Origin: Muribaculaceae bacterium
GTDB taxonomy: Bacteria > Bacteroidota > Bacteroidia > Bacteroidales > Muribaculaceae
DNA length: 64,000 nt
Direction: 5' to 3'
NCBI GenBank assembly: GCA_017651515.1
Contig: JAGCCU010000016.1
Coordinates: forward strand, 1-64,000
The position numbers were made by a program, and so were the translations under genes. Below the pieces are notes generated by a model. That model saw only the letters and a list, made by a program, of their open reading frames with translations, was not told where the DNA came from and did no database searches. Below, one piece after another: positions 27,205 to 36,248 of this stretch (position 1 is its first letter; the number at the start of each line of letters is the position of its first letter).

Positions 27205-27236
27205 TTTGAGATTTGCCGAGCCGAAGCCTAATTTTG
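27205..27236 (+). promoter_or_regulatory. Divergent distal promoter toward the dCMP deaminase operon
   Basis: TTTG (27205-27208), 20-nt spacer, TAATTTTG (27229-27236). It starts 4 bp from the end of the opposing promoter. Confidence 0.6.
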
Positions 27237-27350
27237 CGTGCTTAACGCAACATTAGCATAAAAACGCCTCACAACAAAACAAACTGACAATAAACAATAC
27301 TCCCAAATCGTTCATTAGACCTTCATAAGAGAATTTTTGTGGATGTTTTC

Positions 27351-27381
27351 TTGCCATTGCGGCCAATTTGTACTAATTTCG
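27351..27381 (+). promoter_or_regulatory. Proximal promoter of the dCMP deaminase operon
   Basis: TTG (27351-27353), 20-nt spacer, TAATTTCG (27374-27381), one mismatch to the -7 consensus. Confidence 0.4.
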
Positions 27382-27399
27382 CATTGATTTTTCATGCAC

Positions 27400-27431
27400 T
27401 TATCACGATGGCCCTCTTAGGGTTGTGATAA
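27400..27431 (+). promoter_or_regulatory. Leader stem-loop upstream of the dCMP deaminase gene
   Basis: TTATCAC (27400-27406) pairs with GTGATAA (27425-27431). Inside, CCCT (27412-27415) pairs with AGGG (27419-27422) around CTT. It ends 13 nt before the start codon and overlaps a possible 8-codon leader (ATG 27394 to TAG 27420). Confidence 0.4.
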
Positions 27432-27444
27432 TCAACAAGATAGA

Positions 27445-27885
27445 ATGAACGTGAACCCCGAAAAGCAAAAATTGCTTGTCTCCAGATATCTGCGCATTGC
27501 ACAGATATGGGCAGTGTATTCCTATTGCATCCGCCGACAGGTGGGAGCACTCATCGTGAAAGACAAAATGATTATCAGTGACGGCTACAACGGCACTCCC
27601 ATGGGGTTTGAAAACATCTGCGAAGATGATGACGATCACACCAAGGCTTATGTACTGCATGCCGAGGCAAATGCCATCACCAAGGTGGCGCAGAGCAACA
27701 ACAGCAGTCTGGGAGCAACGTTGTATGTTACCACATCCCCTTGTATAGAGTGTTCAAAACTGATTATCCAGGCTGGCATTAAGCGTGTGGTCTTCGGAGA
27801 GGTTTATCGAATCACCGACGGTGTAGAGTTGCTCAAGCGAGCAGGAATAGAGTGCGTTCAATTGAATATTAACAACGAGAAGTAA
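27445..27885 (+). CDS. dCMP deaminase (ComEB-like)
   Basis: A 146-residue zinc deaminase of the cytidine/deoxycytidylate family, converting dCMP to dUMP for thymidylate supply. The proton shuttle and zinc ligands are in HAEANAI and in PCIECSKLI. The N-terminal RQVGALIVKD and DGYNGTPMGF segments are typical of dCMP deaminases. It is first of a six-gene operon with the S41 protease 13 bp downstream. Confidence 0.92.
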   Translation: MNVNPEKQKLLVSRYLRIAQIWAVYSYCIRRQVGALIVKDKMIISDGYNGTPMGFENICEDDDDHTKAYVLHAEANAITKVAQSNNSSLGATLYVTTSPCIECSKLIIQAGIKRVVFGEVYRITDGVELLKRAGIECVQLNINNEK

Positions 27886-27898
27886 CTATAGCCTAAAC

Positions 27899-29533
27899 AT
27901 GTCCCAGGCAAAAAGAACAAATCCCCGCCCACCGTTCCTCTGGATGCCGATATTGCTAGCGGCTGCTGTCGTCGTGGGCATCTTTATAGGCAATCGCTTC
28001 TCCAGCCGAAAATATGCTGCCGACAACGACCGCAAGCTCAACACCATCCTCAACCTTATAGCTAATGACTATGTAGATACACTCAACATCGATGACCTGA
28101 TTGAGCAGTCTATCCCAGAGATACTGAGCAACCTTGACCCTCACACTGTATATTTCAGCGCACAGGAAATCAAGGCCGCCAATGAGGAACTTAGTGGCAG
28201 CTTCAGTGGCATAGGCATATCGTTCATGATTCTGAACGACACTATTAACGTAGTTGAAGTCATCCCAGGCGGACCATCGGAAAAGGTCGGTTTATTGGCC
28301 GGTGACCGCATAGTCTCTATTGACGACTCCACCTTCGTGGGTGAAAAGGTGAACAACAACGAGGTCATGAAAAGGCTTCGTGGCGACAAAGGCACAAAGG
28401 TAAAATTAGGCATAAGCCGCAATAACACTTCCAAGATTCTGAGTTTCATCGTTGAACGCGGAGACATCCCCGTCAACTCAGTGGATGCCAGCTATATGCT
28501 CGACAAAACCACTGGATATGTGAAAGTGAACCAGTTCGGACGCACTACCTACGATGAATTCATCACCGCAATGGGCTCGCTGAAGAACGAGGGAGCGAAA
28601 CGCTTCATCATCGACCTGCGCGGCAACGGCGGCGGTTATATGGAAATGGCAATCTATATGGCAAATGAGTTCCTGAGCGCCAACCGTCTAATCGTCTATA
28701 CCAAAGGACGTTACAAACGCGATGACTCGCAATTCTGGAGCGATGGGTCGGGAAACTTCCAGAATGATGAAGTCGTAGTGCTAATCGATGAATTCACTGC
28801 CAGTGCCAGCGAAATCTTCGCCGGAGCACTTCAGGACAATGACCGTGGCTTAGTGGTGGGATGCCGCTCGTTTGGCAAAGGCCTCGTGCAGCAGCAACTC
28901 ACTCTGCCCGACAGCAGTGCAATACGCATGACAATTGCCCGTTACTACACTCCTAGTGGTCGCTGTATCCAGAAAGATTACAAGGGAGGAGTAAACTACG
29001 AGAAAGAACTTCTCGACCGCTACTTGAGCGGCGAAATATACAGCAAAGACAGCATGAAGATTGATAAGAGCCAAGTGTTCACCACCTCTACCGGTCGCAC
29101 AGTATATGGCGGCGGTGGCATTGTTCCCGATATCTTTGTGCCTCGCGACACCACCGGCATAACGTCCTATTACATCGATGTTGCCAATGCTGGACTTCCA
29201 CAGAAGTTTGCCTTTGCCTACGTAGACCATAACCGCAAGTCATTGGCTTCTATGACCGATTACAAGCAATTCCTGCGCACGTTGCCAAGCGATGACGTGC
29301 TGTTGGGAGAGTTTGTCGATTATGCCACCACTCAAGGCGTTCCGGCACGATGGTTCTATATTAATCAATCACGCGACGTGATACTGACGAGCATCAAGGC
29401 ATTGATTGCACGCGACACTTTTGGTAACGAGGCGTTCTACCCCATTTACAACCGCAACGACGTCACCATCCAGACAGCAATCAAAGCCCTGAACAAACAC
29501 AAGGCGATGTTCCCCATCCTACCTTCAAAATGA
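27899..29533 (+). CDS. S41 C-terminal processing peptidase
   Basis: A 544-residue exported serine protease. One N-terminal transmembrane anchor (about 15-33) is followed by a PDZ domain (about 85-175, SGIGISFMI ... GDRIVSIDDS) and the S41 catalytic core with TASASE (300-305) and the general-base Lys327 in FGKGLVQQQ. It has a long C-terminal extension (about 400-544). Such proteases trim or degrade periplasmic proteins from their C-termini. The stop overlaps the start of the cyclo-ligase gene (ATGATG). Confidence 0.93.
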   Translation: MSQAKRTNPRPPFLWMPILLAAAVVVGIFIGNRFSSRKYAADNDRKLNTILNLIANDYVDTLNIDDLIEQSIPEILSNLDPHTVYFSAQEIKAANEELSGSFSGIGISFMILNDTINVVEVIPGGPSEKVGLLAGDRIVSIDDSTFVGEKVNNNEVMKRLRGDKGTKVKLGISRNNTSKILSFIVERGDIPVNSVDASYMLDKTTGYVKVNQFGRTTYDEFITAMGSLKNEGAKRFIIDLRGNGGGYMEMAIYMANEFLSANRLIVYTKGRYKRDDSQFWSDGSGNFQNDEVVVLIDEFTASASEIFAGALQDNDRGLVVGCRSFGKGLVQQQLTLPDSSAIRMTIARYYTPSGRCIQKDYKGGVNYEKELLDRYLSGEIYSKDSMKIDKSQVFTTSTGRTVYGGGGIVPDIFVPRDTTGITSYYIDVANAGLPQKFAFAYVDHNRKSLASMTDYKQFLRTLPSDDVLLGEFVDYATTQGVPARWFYINQSRDVILTSIKALIARDTFGNEAFYPIYNRNDVTIQTAIKALNKHKAMFPILPSK

Positions 29534-30093
29534 TGAACATCAAGGATCAGAAAAAAGCGTTACGGCGGCTCATGCGTGAACTGAAGTCTCAGGTGCCACC
29601 AGAGCAAAAGCAAGCTGAAGCCGACAGTGTTTTTGCTGCCATCGAAGCTATACCTCAGTTTGCCCAAACAGACTCCATCCTTCTTTACTACTCTCTTCCT
29701 GATGAGCTACCTACACACGAGGTGCTTGACCGTTGGCACATGATGAAAAAAATCTACTTGCCACGAGTTAAAGGAGACGACCTGGAAATTGTGGCATACA
29801 ACGGCACACTTGATGATGACAACGATTTCCATATTGGAGAGCCGATAGGGCCAGCATTGGATTTCATTCCTGAACTGGTAATAGTACCTGCCGTGGCACT
29901 CGACAGGCAATGTATGCGGTGCGGACGCGGACGTGGCTACTATGACCGCCTGCTGCAAGTCTCCCAAGCCTTCAAGCTTGGTGTGTCGCTCAACTGCCAA
30001 TTGGTTGAAAAAGTGCCATGCGAGCCGCATGACCAGCCGCTCGACGCAATCGCCACTCAATCCACAGGAGTAATCTATAAAACTGATAACTAA
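29530..30093 (+). CDS. 5-formyltetrahydrofolate cyclo-ligase
   Basis: A 187-residue cytoplasmic enzyme that converts 5-formyl-THF to 5,10-methenyl-THF using ATP. Typical features are an N-terminal KKALRRLMRELK, SILLYYSLPDELPT, and the C-terminal phosphate/ATP motif GRGRGYYDRLL. Its start overlaps the S41 stop by 4 bp, so the two are translationally coupled. The next gene follows after 10 bp. Confidence 0.92.
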   Translation: MMNIKDQKKALRRLMRELKSQVPPEQKQAEADSVFAAIEAIPQFAQTDSILLYYSLPDELPTHEVLDRWHMMKKIYLPRVKGDDLEIVAYNGTLDDDNDFHIGEPIGPALDFIPELVIVPAVALDRQCMRCGRGRGYYDRLLQVSQAFKLGVSLNCQLVEKVPCEPHDQPLDAIATQSTGVIYKTDN

Positions 30094-30103
30094 CAACTAT
30101 TAT

Positions 30104-30793
30104 ATGCCCCTCATCGATCATAACACCAAGATCTGCGACATCGTAATCAAAGAGCCATCAACGGTAACCGTACTAAATCGCTTTGGCATCACCCTGGGCG
30201 TTGGCGACAAGACGGTAGCCACCGTGTGCAACGAACACGGCATCAACCCTGACTTCTTGGCCACCATCCTAAACACATTTATTAATAAAGAGTACTTCCC
30301 AGAGAGAATAATCGATGGTTTCAGTGCCGATGAAATTGTCAGCTACCTTAGCAAGACAAACGCCTACTACGAGCACTACCAACTCCCGAATATTGAGCGT
30401 CATTTCCAATTGCTGATCAGCAAAAGCGTTCCTCATAACAACAATCTGGGACTGATGCTTGACTTTTTTCATGAAGTGAAACAGGAGCTGATGAGCCGCA
30501 TAGCCGATGACCGTGACCGCTGGTTTCCTGAATTACTATCAAAGTCACGCAAGACAAGCTGCAATGCCATCAAAGAAGTCAACGATAACGACACCGACAG
30601 CATAGAAGACAAAATTGATGACCTAATCAGCATGATGGTCATTCACCTGCAGGGTGACTATGACACTAATCTGGGCGTGGCTGTGCTGTTTGCAATTGTT
30701 AGTCTGAAAAACGACATTACGCAGAACAACCGCATCCGTAACCGCATCATGCGACCCATGCATGAGGCACTCTCGCAACAGCCACAGCTATGA
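30104..30793 (+). CDS. ScdA/RIC-like protein without metal ligands
   Basis: A 229-residue protein. The N-terminal part (about 8-62) matches the ScdA_N (DUF542) domain of the Ric/YtfE iron-sulfur repair proteins, but the usual Cys-Cys pair is replaced (NRFGITLGVGDKTVATVC). The C-terminal helical part is arranged like a hemerythrin domain, yet most His/Glu iron ligands are absent (for example ADDRDRWFPEL where His-x-x-E-E is expected). It overlaps the LuxR gene by ATGA. A regulatory rather than repair role is inferred; the alternative is an inactive relic. Confidence 0.65.
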   Translation: MPLIDHNTKICDIVIKEPSTVTVLNRFGITLGVGDKTVATVCNEHGINPDFLATILNTFINKEYFPERIIDGFSADEIVSYLSKTNAYYEHYQLPNIERHFQLLISKSVPHNNNLGLMLDFFHEVKQELMSRIADDRDRWFPELLSKSRKTSCNAIKEVNDNDTDSIEDKIDDLISMMVIHLQGDYDTNLGVAVLFAIVSLKNDITQNNRIRNRIMRPMHEALSQQPQL

Positions 30794-31326
30794 ATCAGTG
30801 TGTAATATTCATGAACAGTGCACTAGAAGCATCTGGGCTGAAACACTTGCTTCGGGAGCAGTTTGACGTTCAGGCACTCATCGTGCCCAATGCAGCACAG
30901 CTAAATGCTGCCGGCGACGTTGACACATTGATTACCGATGCCATCACATTTGCAGCAAATGTGAAATCCATGCTTCCTCGACAGTCACGCACCATCATAC
31001 TCACACACGAGGCCATAGCCAACGATGGAAGCATCACCATAATTAGCTACAAGACACTTGACGAACTCACTGTCAAGCTGAACAAACTGTTCAGTAAGCA
31101 AGATGACGAAAAAGCGGTTGCCAGTTCTACCCTGTCGCAACGTGAAGTGGACGTTTTACGGCTTGTGGTAAGCGGATGCATCAATAAGGAAATTGCCGAC
31201 CGTCTGGGCATCAGTATTAACACCGTACTCACCCACCGCAAGAACATCACCGCCAAACTCGGCATCAAGAGCGTGTCGGGACTCAGTTTCTATGCCATGA
31301 TGAACGGCATAGTGGCACCACAATAA
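30790..31326 (+). CDS. LuxR-family regulator with compact receiver-like domain
   Basis: A 178-residue DNA-binding protein. Residues 1-100 look like a shortened response-regulator receiver: a possible phosphoacceptor Asp50 in TLITDAI, a TIILTH strand, and a Lys88 in ISYKTLDEL. Residues 114-165 form a LuxR/GerE helix-turn-helix (LSQREVDVLRLVVSGCINKE ... GISINTVLTHRKNI). It is translationally coupled to the ScdA-like gene. No histidine kinase is nearby, so it may respond to its partner instead of phosphorylation. Confidence 0.82.
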   Translation: MNQCVIFMNSALEASGLKHLLREQFDVQALIVPNAAQLNAAGDVDTLITDAITFAANVKSMLPRQSRTIILTHEAIANDGSITIISYKTLDELTVKLNKLFSKQDDEKAVASSTLSQREVDVLRLVVSGCINKEIADRLGISINTVLTHRKNITAKLGIKSVSGLSFYAMMNGIVAPQ

Positions 31327-31341
31327 CACACATAATCCATC

Positions 31342-34125
31342 ATGACTCAACGTCTTTTTCACATTGTCATAATTGCCGTAATCTCCATCATAGCGTGCGC
31401 GGCGCAAACACTCCCCATTGACCCCGACCTACATTTGGGGACTTTGCCAAACGGCATGACTTACTACATACGCCATTGCAACGAGCCGACAGCGCGTGCC
31501 GAATGCTACCTTGTACACAAAGTGGGATCGATTATGGAAGAAGACAATCAGCGAGGTATCGCCCACTTTCTAGAACACATGGCCTTCAACGGCACCAGCC
31601 ACTTTCCCGAACAGTCGTTGGTGAGTTACCTCACTGCCAGTGGCATGAACTATGGCGGCGACATTAATGCCTCGACGGGGTTCGACCAGACCATCTACCA
31701 CATCTCCAACATCCCAACAACACGCATGGCACTGCTCGACTCAGTTTTACTGATAATGAGCGACTTATCAGGCAGCCTCACCCTCGATGAAGAAGCCATA
31801 GTGAAGGAAAAAGCAATAATTGAGGAAGAATGGCGCTCCCAGAGCAATTCCACCGTCCGCCTTTATGAGAAAGCCTTACCGCTTCTAATGGGCAACTGCC
31901 GCTATGCAGACCGCATTCCAATAGGAAATATCGATGTCGTGCGTAACGTCACACGCGACCAGTTGCTTGAATTCTACAACAAGTGGTTCCGACCCGACCT
32001 GCAGGCCTTAATCCTAGTGGGCGACTTTGATGCCAATGCCCTTGAAAAGCGAGTAATCGAAATATTCTCGCAAATTCCATCTATCAATGATGCCATTGAC
32101 ACTATTTCCACTTATGCTCCGATAAACAAGCAGGCCTTTGTCTCATGCGCCGATGCCGAAGCAACTTCAACTATGGTCAACGTGTATTTCCCATTCGCCC
32201 AATCACCAATAAGTGAACGAAATACACTTGAATATCTACGAGAAAACACCTATTCTCACATTGTCAACAATATAATAAATGAACGCCTTAATAATTTGTC
32301 GTTAAAACCTGAGTCTCCAATACAATATGCGACTTGCGACATAGGTGACTTTTTAGTCAATACGACCATTAGTTCGTTAACCATAGGCGGTGCTCCTAAA
32401 ACAGGCATGGCAATGCCCTCACTCTCCACATTGCTCACTGAAATGCGACGCATTGTAGAGCATGGATTCACGCCTAGCGAAGTGGAACGAGCATGCACGT
32501 CTATGAACGTTGTGCTTGACAATGCACTGGCACGGCTTTCTAACCACACAAGCAGCGAATATGTGGCTGAGTACATTGACCACTTTATGAACGGTGGTTA
32601 CATTCCTGGCATCAGCTGGGAATGCAAGAGAATTAAGGAGGAATTAGCTCAGATTACGGTATCACAGCTCAACGAATATGCTAAGAAGTTAATAGACTTC
32701 AACCACATCAGAGTACTTATCACCGGAAACGATGATGCCACGCTTCCTGGAGAAGACGAAATCCGCGCCATGGTTAGCGATGTGTCCAGTTCAAATACCG
32801 CACCATTGAGCGACGTTGCCACATCCACCGAGCCTCTACTCGAACGGATGCCCGCAGCAGGCAACATAGTTAGCGAAACGACCGACTCTGAAACAGGTAC
32901 CACCACCCTTCTACTCTCAAATGGCATTCAGGTGCAGTTGAAGCCCACAACATTCGAGAGCAACGAAATTGTACTGAATGCAACCAGCAAAGGCGGCTAC
33001 AGCGTCTATGGTGAACAATATGCTACCGAACTGCGACTGATTGACCATGTAGTGGAGAACAGTGCATTGGGACGATGGCCACAAGCCGACCTGCAACAGC
33101 GATTAAGCAGTACCCCAGTCTTACTTGTGTACCAAATTAGCGATGACACCGATGACATAAACGGTGCTTGCCACACTGCTGATCTAGAGACGCTGCTGCA
33201 GCTTAACTACCTCTACTTTACCAACGTTAGACCAGACACAGCCGCATGGCAGACCTTACGGAGCCGCCTTACGTCACAGATTGAGCAAATGGCTTCCAAC
33301 TCTAGCTTAACTTTCAACGACAGCATCGCCTCGACGCTTTATAACCATAACCCACTTTATCGGCCATTGACTATCGATGTAATTCAGAATGCCGATTTCA
33401 ACAAAGCTCTCGACATCTACCACGAACGTGTGTCTTGCCCAAACAACTTTACATTTACCATTGTGGGTAGTTTTGACATAGATGGCATAAAGCCTCTCAT
33501 TGAGCGGTACATAGCATCGCTACCGATTGGCAAAGAGCATAGCCAAACTTCACATCGCATCACCTATGCGACAGGCGACCGTGACGTGGTGTGGCTACAA
33601 CCAATGCAGGCACCCAAAGGCACCATTTATACTTGTCTGATGGGCGACATGGACTATTCATTGCGTAATGCCATCCTTACCGAAATCACCGGACAAGTGA
33701 TGCAAGTGGCACTAACGGCCCATCTGCGCGAAGAACTGCGTGGCACCTATGGAGTAAGTGCTTCAAGCGCTTTATCGCGTTCCAGCAACAAGTGGATCAT
33801 AAATGCCAACTTTGAGACCGAGCCAACACGCACCCAAGAAATGGTGGAGGCTCTGGCGCAGGTGTTTGACGTAATCATGAGCTACGGCACTACTCCCAAA
33901 CTGCTGGAAGTAATCAAGGGACAAATGCTCAAGGAATATGAGACAGCCCTAAACACCAATGCCTACTGGCTCAATACCCTGCGCAACAAGGCCCTTGGCT
34001 ACGACAGCCACACATCATACAAGCAAATAATTGAAAACCTCACTATCGACGACCTGAACAACTTCATCACCACTCTGAACCCCTCCACCCGCCTCCGCAT
34101 CATCATGCAAGGCTATGCACAGTAA
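31342..34125 (+). CDS. M16 family zinc metalloprotease
   Basis: A 927-residue exported insulinase-type protease: signal peptide (about 1-22), inverted zinc motif HFLEH (His75, Glu78, His79) with a downstream Glu cluster (EKAIIEEEWR), then the usual four repeated M16 domains. The second and third are catalytically inactive by sequence. It degrades peptides in the periplasm or at the surface. It is the last gene of the six-gene operon, 15 bp behind the LuxR gene. Confidence 0.93.
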   Translation: MTQRLFHIVIIAVISIIACAAQTLPIDPDLHLGTLPNGMTYYIRHCNEPTARAECYLVHKVGSIMEEDNQRGIAHFLEHMAFNGTSHFPEQSLVSYLTASGMNYGGDINASTGFDQTIYHISNIPTTRMALLDSVLLIMSDLSGSLTLDEEAIVKEKAIIEEEWRSQSNSTVRLYEKALPLLMGNCRYADRIPIGNIDVVRNVTRDQLLEFYNKWFRPDLQALILVGDFDANALEKRVIEIFSQIPSINDAIDTISTYAPINKQAFVSCADAEATSTMVNVYFPFAQSPISERNTLEYLRENTYSHIVNNIINERLNNLSLKPESPIQYATCDIGDFLVNTTISSLTIGGAPKTGMAMPSLSTLLTEMRRIVEHGFTPSEVERACTSMNVVLDNALARLSNHTSSEYVAEYIDHFMNGGYIPGISWECKRIKEELAQITVSQLNEYAKKLIDFNHIRVLITGNDDATLPGEDEIRAMVSDVSSSNTAPLSDVATSTEPLLERMPAAGNIVSETTDSETGTTTLLLSNGIQVQLKPTTFESNEIVLNATSKGGYSVYGEQYATELRLIDHVVENSALGRWPQADLQQRLSSTPVLLVYQISDDTDDINGACHTADLETLLQLNYLYFTNVRPDTAAWQTLRSRLTSQIEQMASNSSLTFNDSIASTLYNHNPLYRPLTIDVIQNADFNKALDIYHERVSCPNNFTFTIVGSFDIDGIKPLIERYIASLPIGKEHSQTSHRITYATGDRDVVWLQPMQAPKGTIYTCLMGDMDYSLRNAILTEITGQVMQVALTAHLREELRGTYGVSASSALSRSSNKWIINANFETEPTRTQEMVEALAQVFDVIMSYGTTPKLLEVIKGQMLKEYETALNTNAYWLNTLRNKALGYDSHTSYKQIIENLTIDDLNNFITTLNPSTRLRIIMQGYAQ

Positions 34126-34326
34126 GAACCGAGAACCGAGAATCAAGAAACAAAAACCAAGATTCAGCTACGACAAGCTGTTGACATAGAGAACCTGCGA
34201 CTTATCGCACAGCCTATCGCTGTTTCATTGCCAGTTTGCTGTGCCGACGACGCCCAAAAGCATGCATTGAGGCATTAGCTTTATATAATAATGTGTATTG
34301 CTAATCAATATTTGGAAAAAAAGTCG
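34126..34326. other. Intergenic region with small hairpins
   Basis: The sequence opens with the motif GAACCGAGAACCGAGAATCA, seen in variant form at other gene ends (about 198 and 22241), then CAGCT/AGCTG (34165-34169, 34176-34180) and TGCGA-CTTA-TCGCA (34196-34209). No gene or classical terminator is visible. Confidence 0.45.
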
Positions 34327-34334
34327 TAACTTTG
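34327..34334 (+). promoter_or_regulatory. Candidate -7 element of mutA-mutB
   Basis: TAACTTTG matches TAnnTTTG; no TTTG at a fitting -33 distance. It gives a leader of about 70 nt of very A/T-rich sequence. No cobalamin riboswitch is recognisable. Confidence 0.45.
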
Positions 34335-34406
34335 CAGATTGAAATAAAATATATAAATATTAGATATTTAGTATATTTATCTTAGTTACTATATAATTAA
34401 AAAATC

Positions 34407-36242
34407 ATGGCAGAAAACAGAAAAAAGCTGTTCGAACAATTTGCGCCTGTCACCCCTGAGGAGTGGCGTGCCAAGGCCGAGGTTGACCTGAAAGGTGCCG
34501 ACTTCGACAAGAAAATGGTTTGGCGGACAAACGAAGGCTTCAATGTGCAGCCGCTGTATCGCAGCGTTGACATTAAGGACCTGAAAGCCACCGATTCACT
34601 TCCCGGTGAATACCCATTTGTGAGAGGTACACGTACCGACAACAACTGGCAACGACGCCAGAACCTCAAGGTTGAAGACGTGGCTCAGGCAAATGCCAAG
34701 GCTCGCGAACTGCTCACCAAAGGTATCACTTCGTTAGGTTTCAAGGTCAATAGCGACCATGCCGGCGAACTGAAGAACTTGTTGGCAGGCATCGACCTGA
34801 ACACAGTAGAAATCAACCTGCTGTGCTGCCCTAAGTGCGCTCTTGCACTCACTACAGCCTTGGTTGAACTAATCAAGGAAGCTAACGCAGAAGAGAACTT
34901 TACTGGTTCTGTATCATTCGACCCATTTAAGCGTCAAATGAAGCATGGCATTATCTTCTCCGGCGATATGGTGGCAATGGCTTCCGAGTTGCTTAAGGTG
35001 GTAGCTCCAGTGAAGAACCTTCGCGTACTGAGCGTTGACTCAATCATGCTCAACAATGCCGGAGCCTATATCTATCAAGAATTAGGCTATGCACTTGCTT
35101 GGGGTAACGAATGGATGGCTGCACTTACCGATGCCGGCTTTACTGCTGACGAGGTGGCTCGCCGCATTAAGTTCAACATGGGTATCAGCACTATCTACTT
35201 CATGGAAATTGCTAAATTCCGTGCCGGTCGCCAACTGTGGGCCCAGATTGTGAAGCAATATAACCCAAAATGCGACTGCGCATGCAAGATGGTGGTTAAT
35301 GCTGAAACCAGCATGTTCAACCTTACCGTGTTTGACTCATATGTGAACTTGCTCCGCACACAGACCGAAGCCATGAGTGCTGCTTTGGCCGGCGTAGATT
35401 CAATCGTGGTCACACCGTTTGATGCTCCATACAAAGAGAGCGACGACTTCAGCGAGCGCATCGCCCGCAACCAACAAATTCTGCTTCGCGAAGAGACTCA
35501 CCTCGACAAGGTAGTTGACCCCGCCGGTGGTTCCTACTATGTGGAGATGCTCACTGCATCGCTCGCACAGGAGGCTTGGAAACTATTCCTCGACATAGAA
35601 GACAAGGGCGGATTCAAGGCTGCACTTGAAGACATTATTAATGATGTAAACACAAGTGCCAACGCACGCTTCGACAAGGTGGCTAAGCGCAAAGAACAGT
35701 TGCTTGGTACTAACCAGTTCCCCAACTTTACCGAAAAGGCTGCCGACAAGGTTAATCAGAATTGCGGTTGCCATTGCGGCTGTGCTCCCGAAGAAGATGG
35801 CGGCGTAGCTCTTAACAAGAAACGCCTAGCCAGCCAATTTGAGGAAATCCGCCTCGCTACTGAGAACGCTGAACATACTCCCAAGGCATTCATGCTAACC
35901 ATCGGCAACCTCGCAATGCGTCTTGCTCGTGCTCAGTTTGCTTGCAACTTCTTCGCTTGCGCTGGTTACGACCTGGTTGACAACAACGGTTTTAAGACCG
36001 TGGAAGACGGCATCAATGCCGCTATGGAACAAAAGGCCGACATCGTGGTACTTTGCTCAAGTGACGATGAATATGCCGCTCTCATCCCCGATGCAGTGAA
36101 ACTGCTCGACGGACGCGCTGAGCTGGTACTCGCCGGTCCTGAGACTGATGAGTTCAAGGAACTGGGAATTACCAACTTCATCAACGTGCGTACTAACGTG
36201 TTAGGAACATTAAAAGCTTTCAACGCAAAATTATTAAAGTAA
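34407..36242 (+). CDS. mutA: Methylmalonyl-CoA mutase small subunit
   Basis: A 611-residue subunit of the B12-dependent mutase that interconverts succinyl-CoA and (R)-methylmalonyl-CoA for propionate formation. It has a TIM-barrel mutase domain (about 40-420, WRTNEGFNVQPLY, FNMGISTIYFMEIAKFRA) and a Rossmann-like C-terminal domain that lacks the DxHxxG cobalamin motif, as expected for the non-catalytic subunit. An unusual Cys-rich linker, NCGCHCGCAPEEDGG, lies near residues 451-465. mutB follows after 6 bp. Confidence 0.93.
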   Translation: MAENRKKLFEQFAPVTPEEWRAKAEVDLKGADFDKKMVWRTNEGFNVQPLYRSVDIKDLKATDSLPGEYPFVRGTRTDNNWQRRQNLKVEDVAQANAKARELLTKGITSLGFKVNSDHAGELKNLLAGIDLNTVEINLLCCPKCALALTTALVELIKEANAEENFTGSVSFDPFKRQMKHGIIFSGDMVAMASELLKVVAPVKNLRVLSVDSIMLNNAGAYIYQELGYALAWGNEWMAALTDAGFTADEVARRIKFNMGISTIYFMEIAKFRAGRQLWAQIVKQYNPKCDCACKMVVNAETSMFNLTVFDSYVNLLRTQTEAMSAALAGVDSIVVTPFDAPYKESDDFSERIARNQQILLREETHLDKVVDPAGGSYYVEMLTASLAQEAWKLFLDIEDKGGFKAALEDIINDVNTSANARFDKVAKRKEQLLGTNQFPNFTEKAADKVNQNCGCHCGCAPEEDGGVALNKKRLASQFEEIRLATENAEHTPKAFMLTIGNLAMRLARAQFACNFFACAGYDLVDNNGFKTVEDGINAAMEQKADIVVLCSSDDEYAALIPDAVKLLDGRAELVLAGPETDEFKELGITNFINVRTNVLGTLKAFNAKLLK

Positions 36243-36248
36243 ACCACT

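Noticed and set aside
34126-34406. Cobalamin riboswitch before mutA
   Set aside because: No B12-box-like sequence is visible in the short A/T-rich leader.
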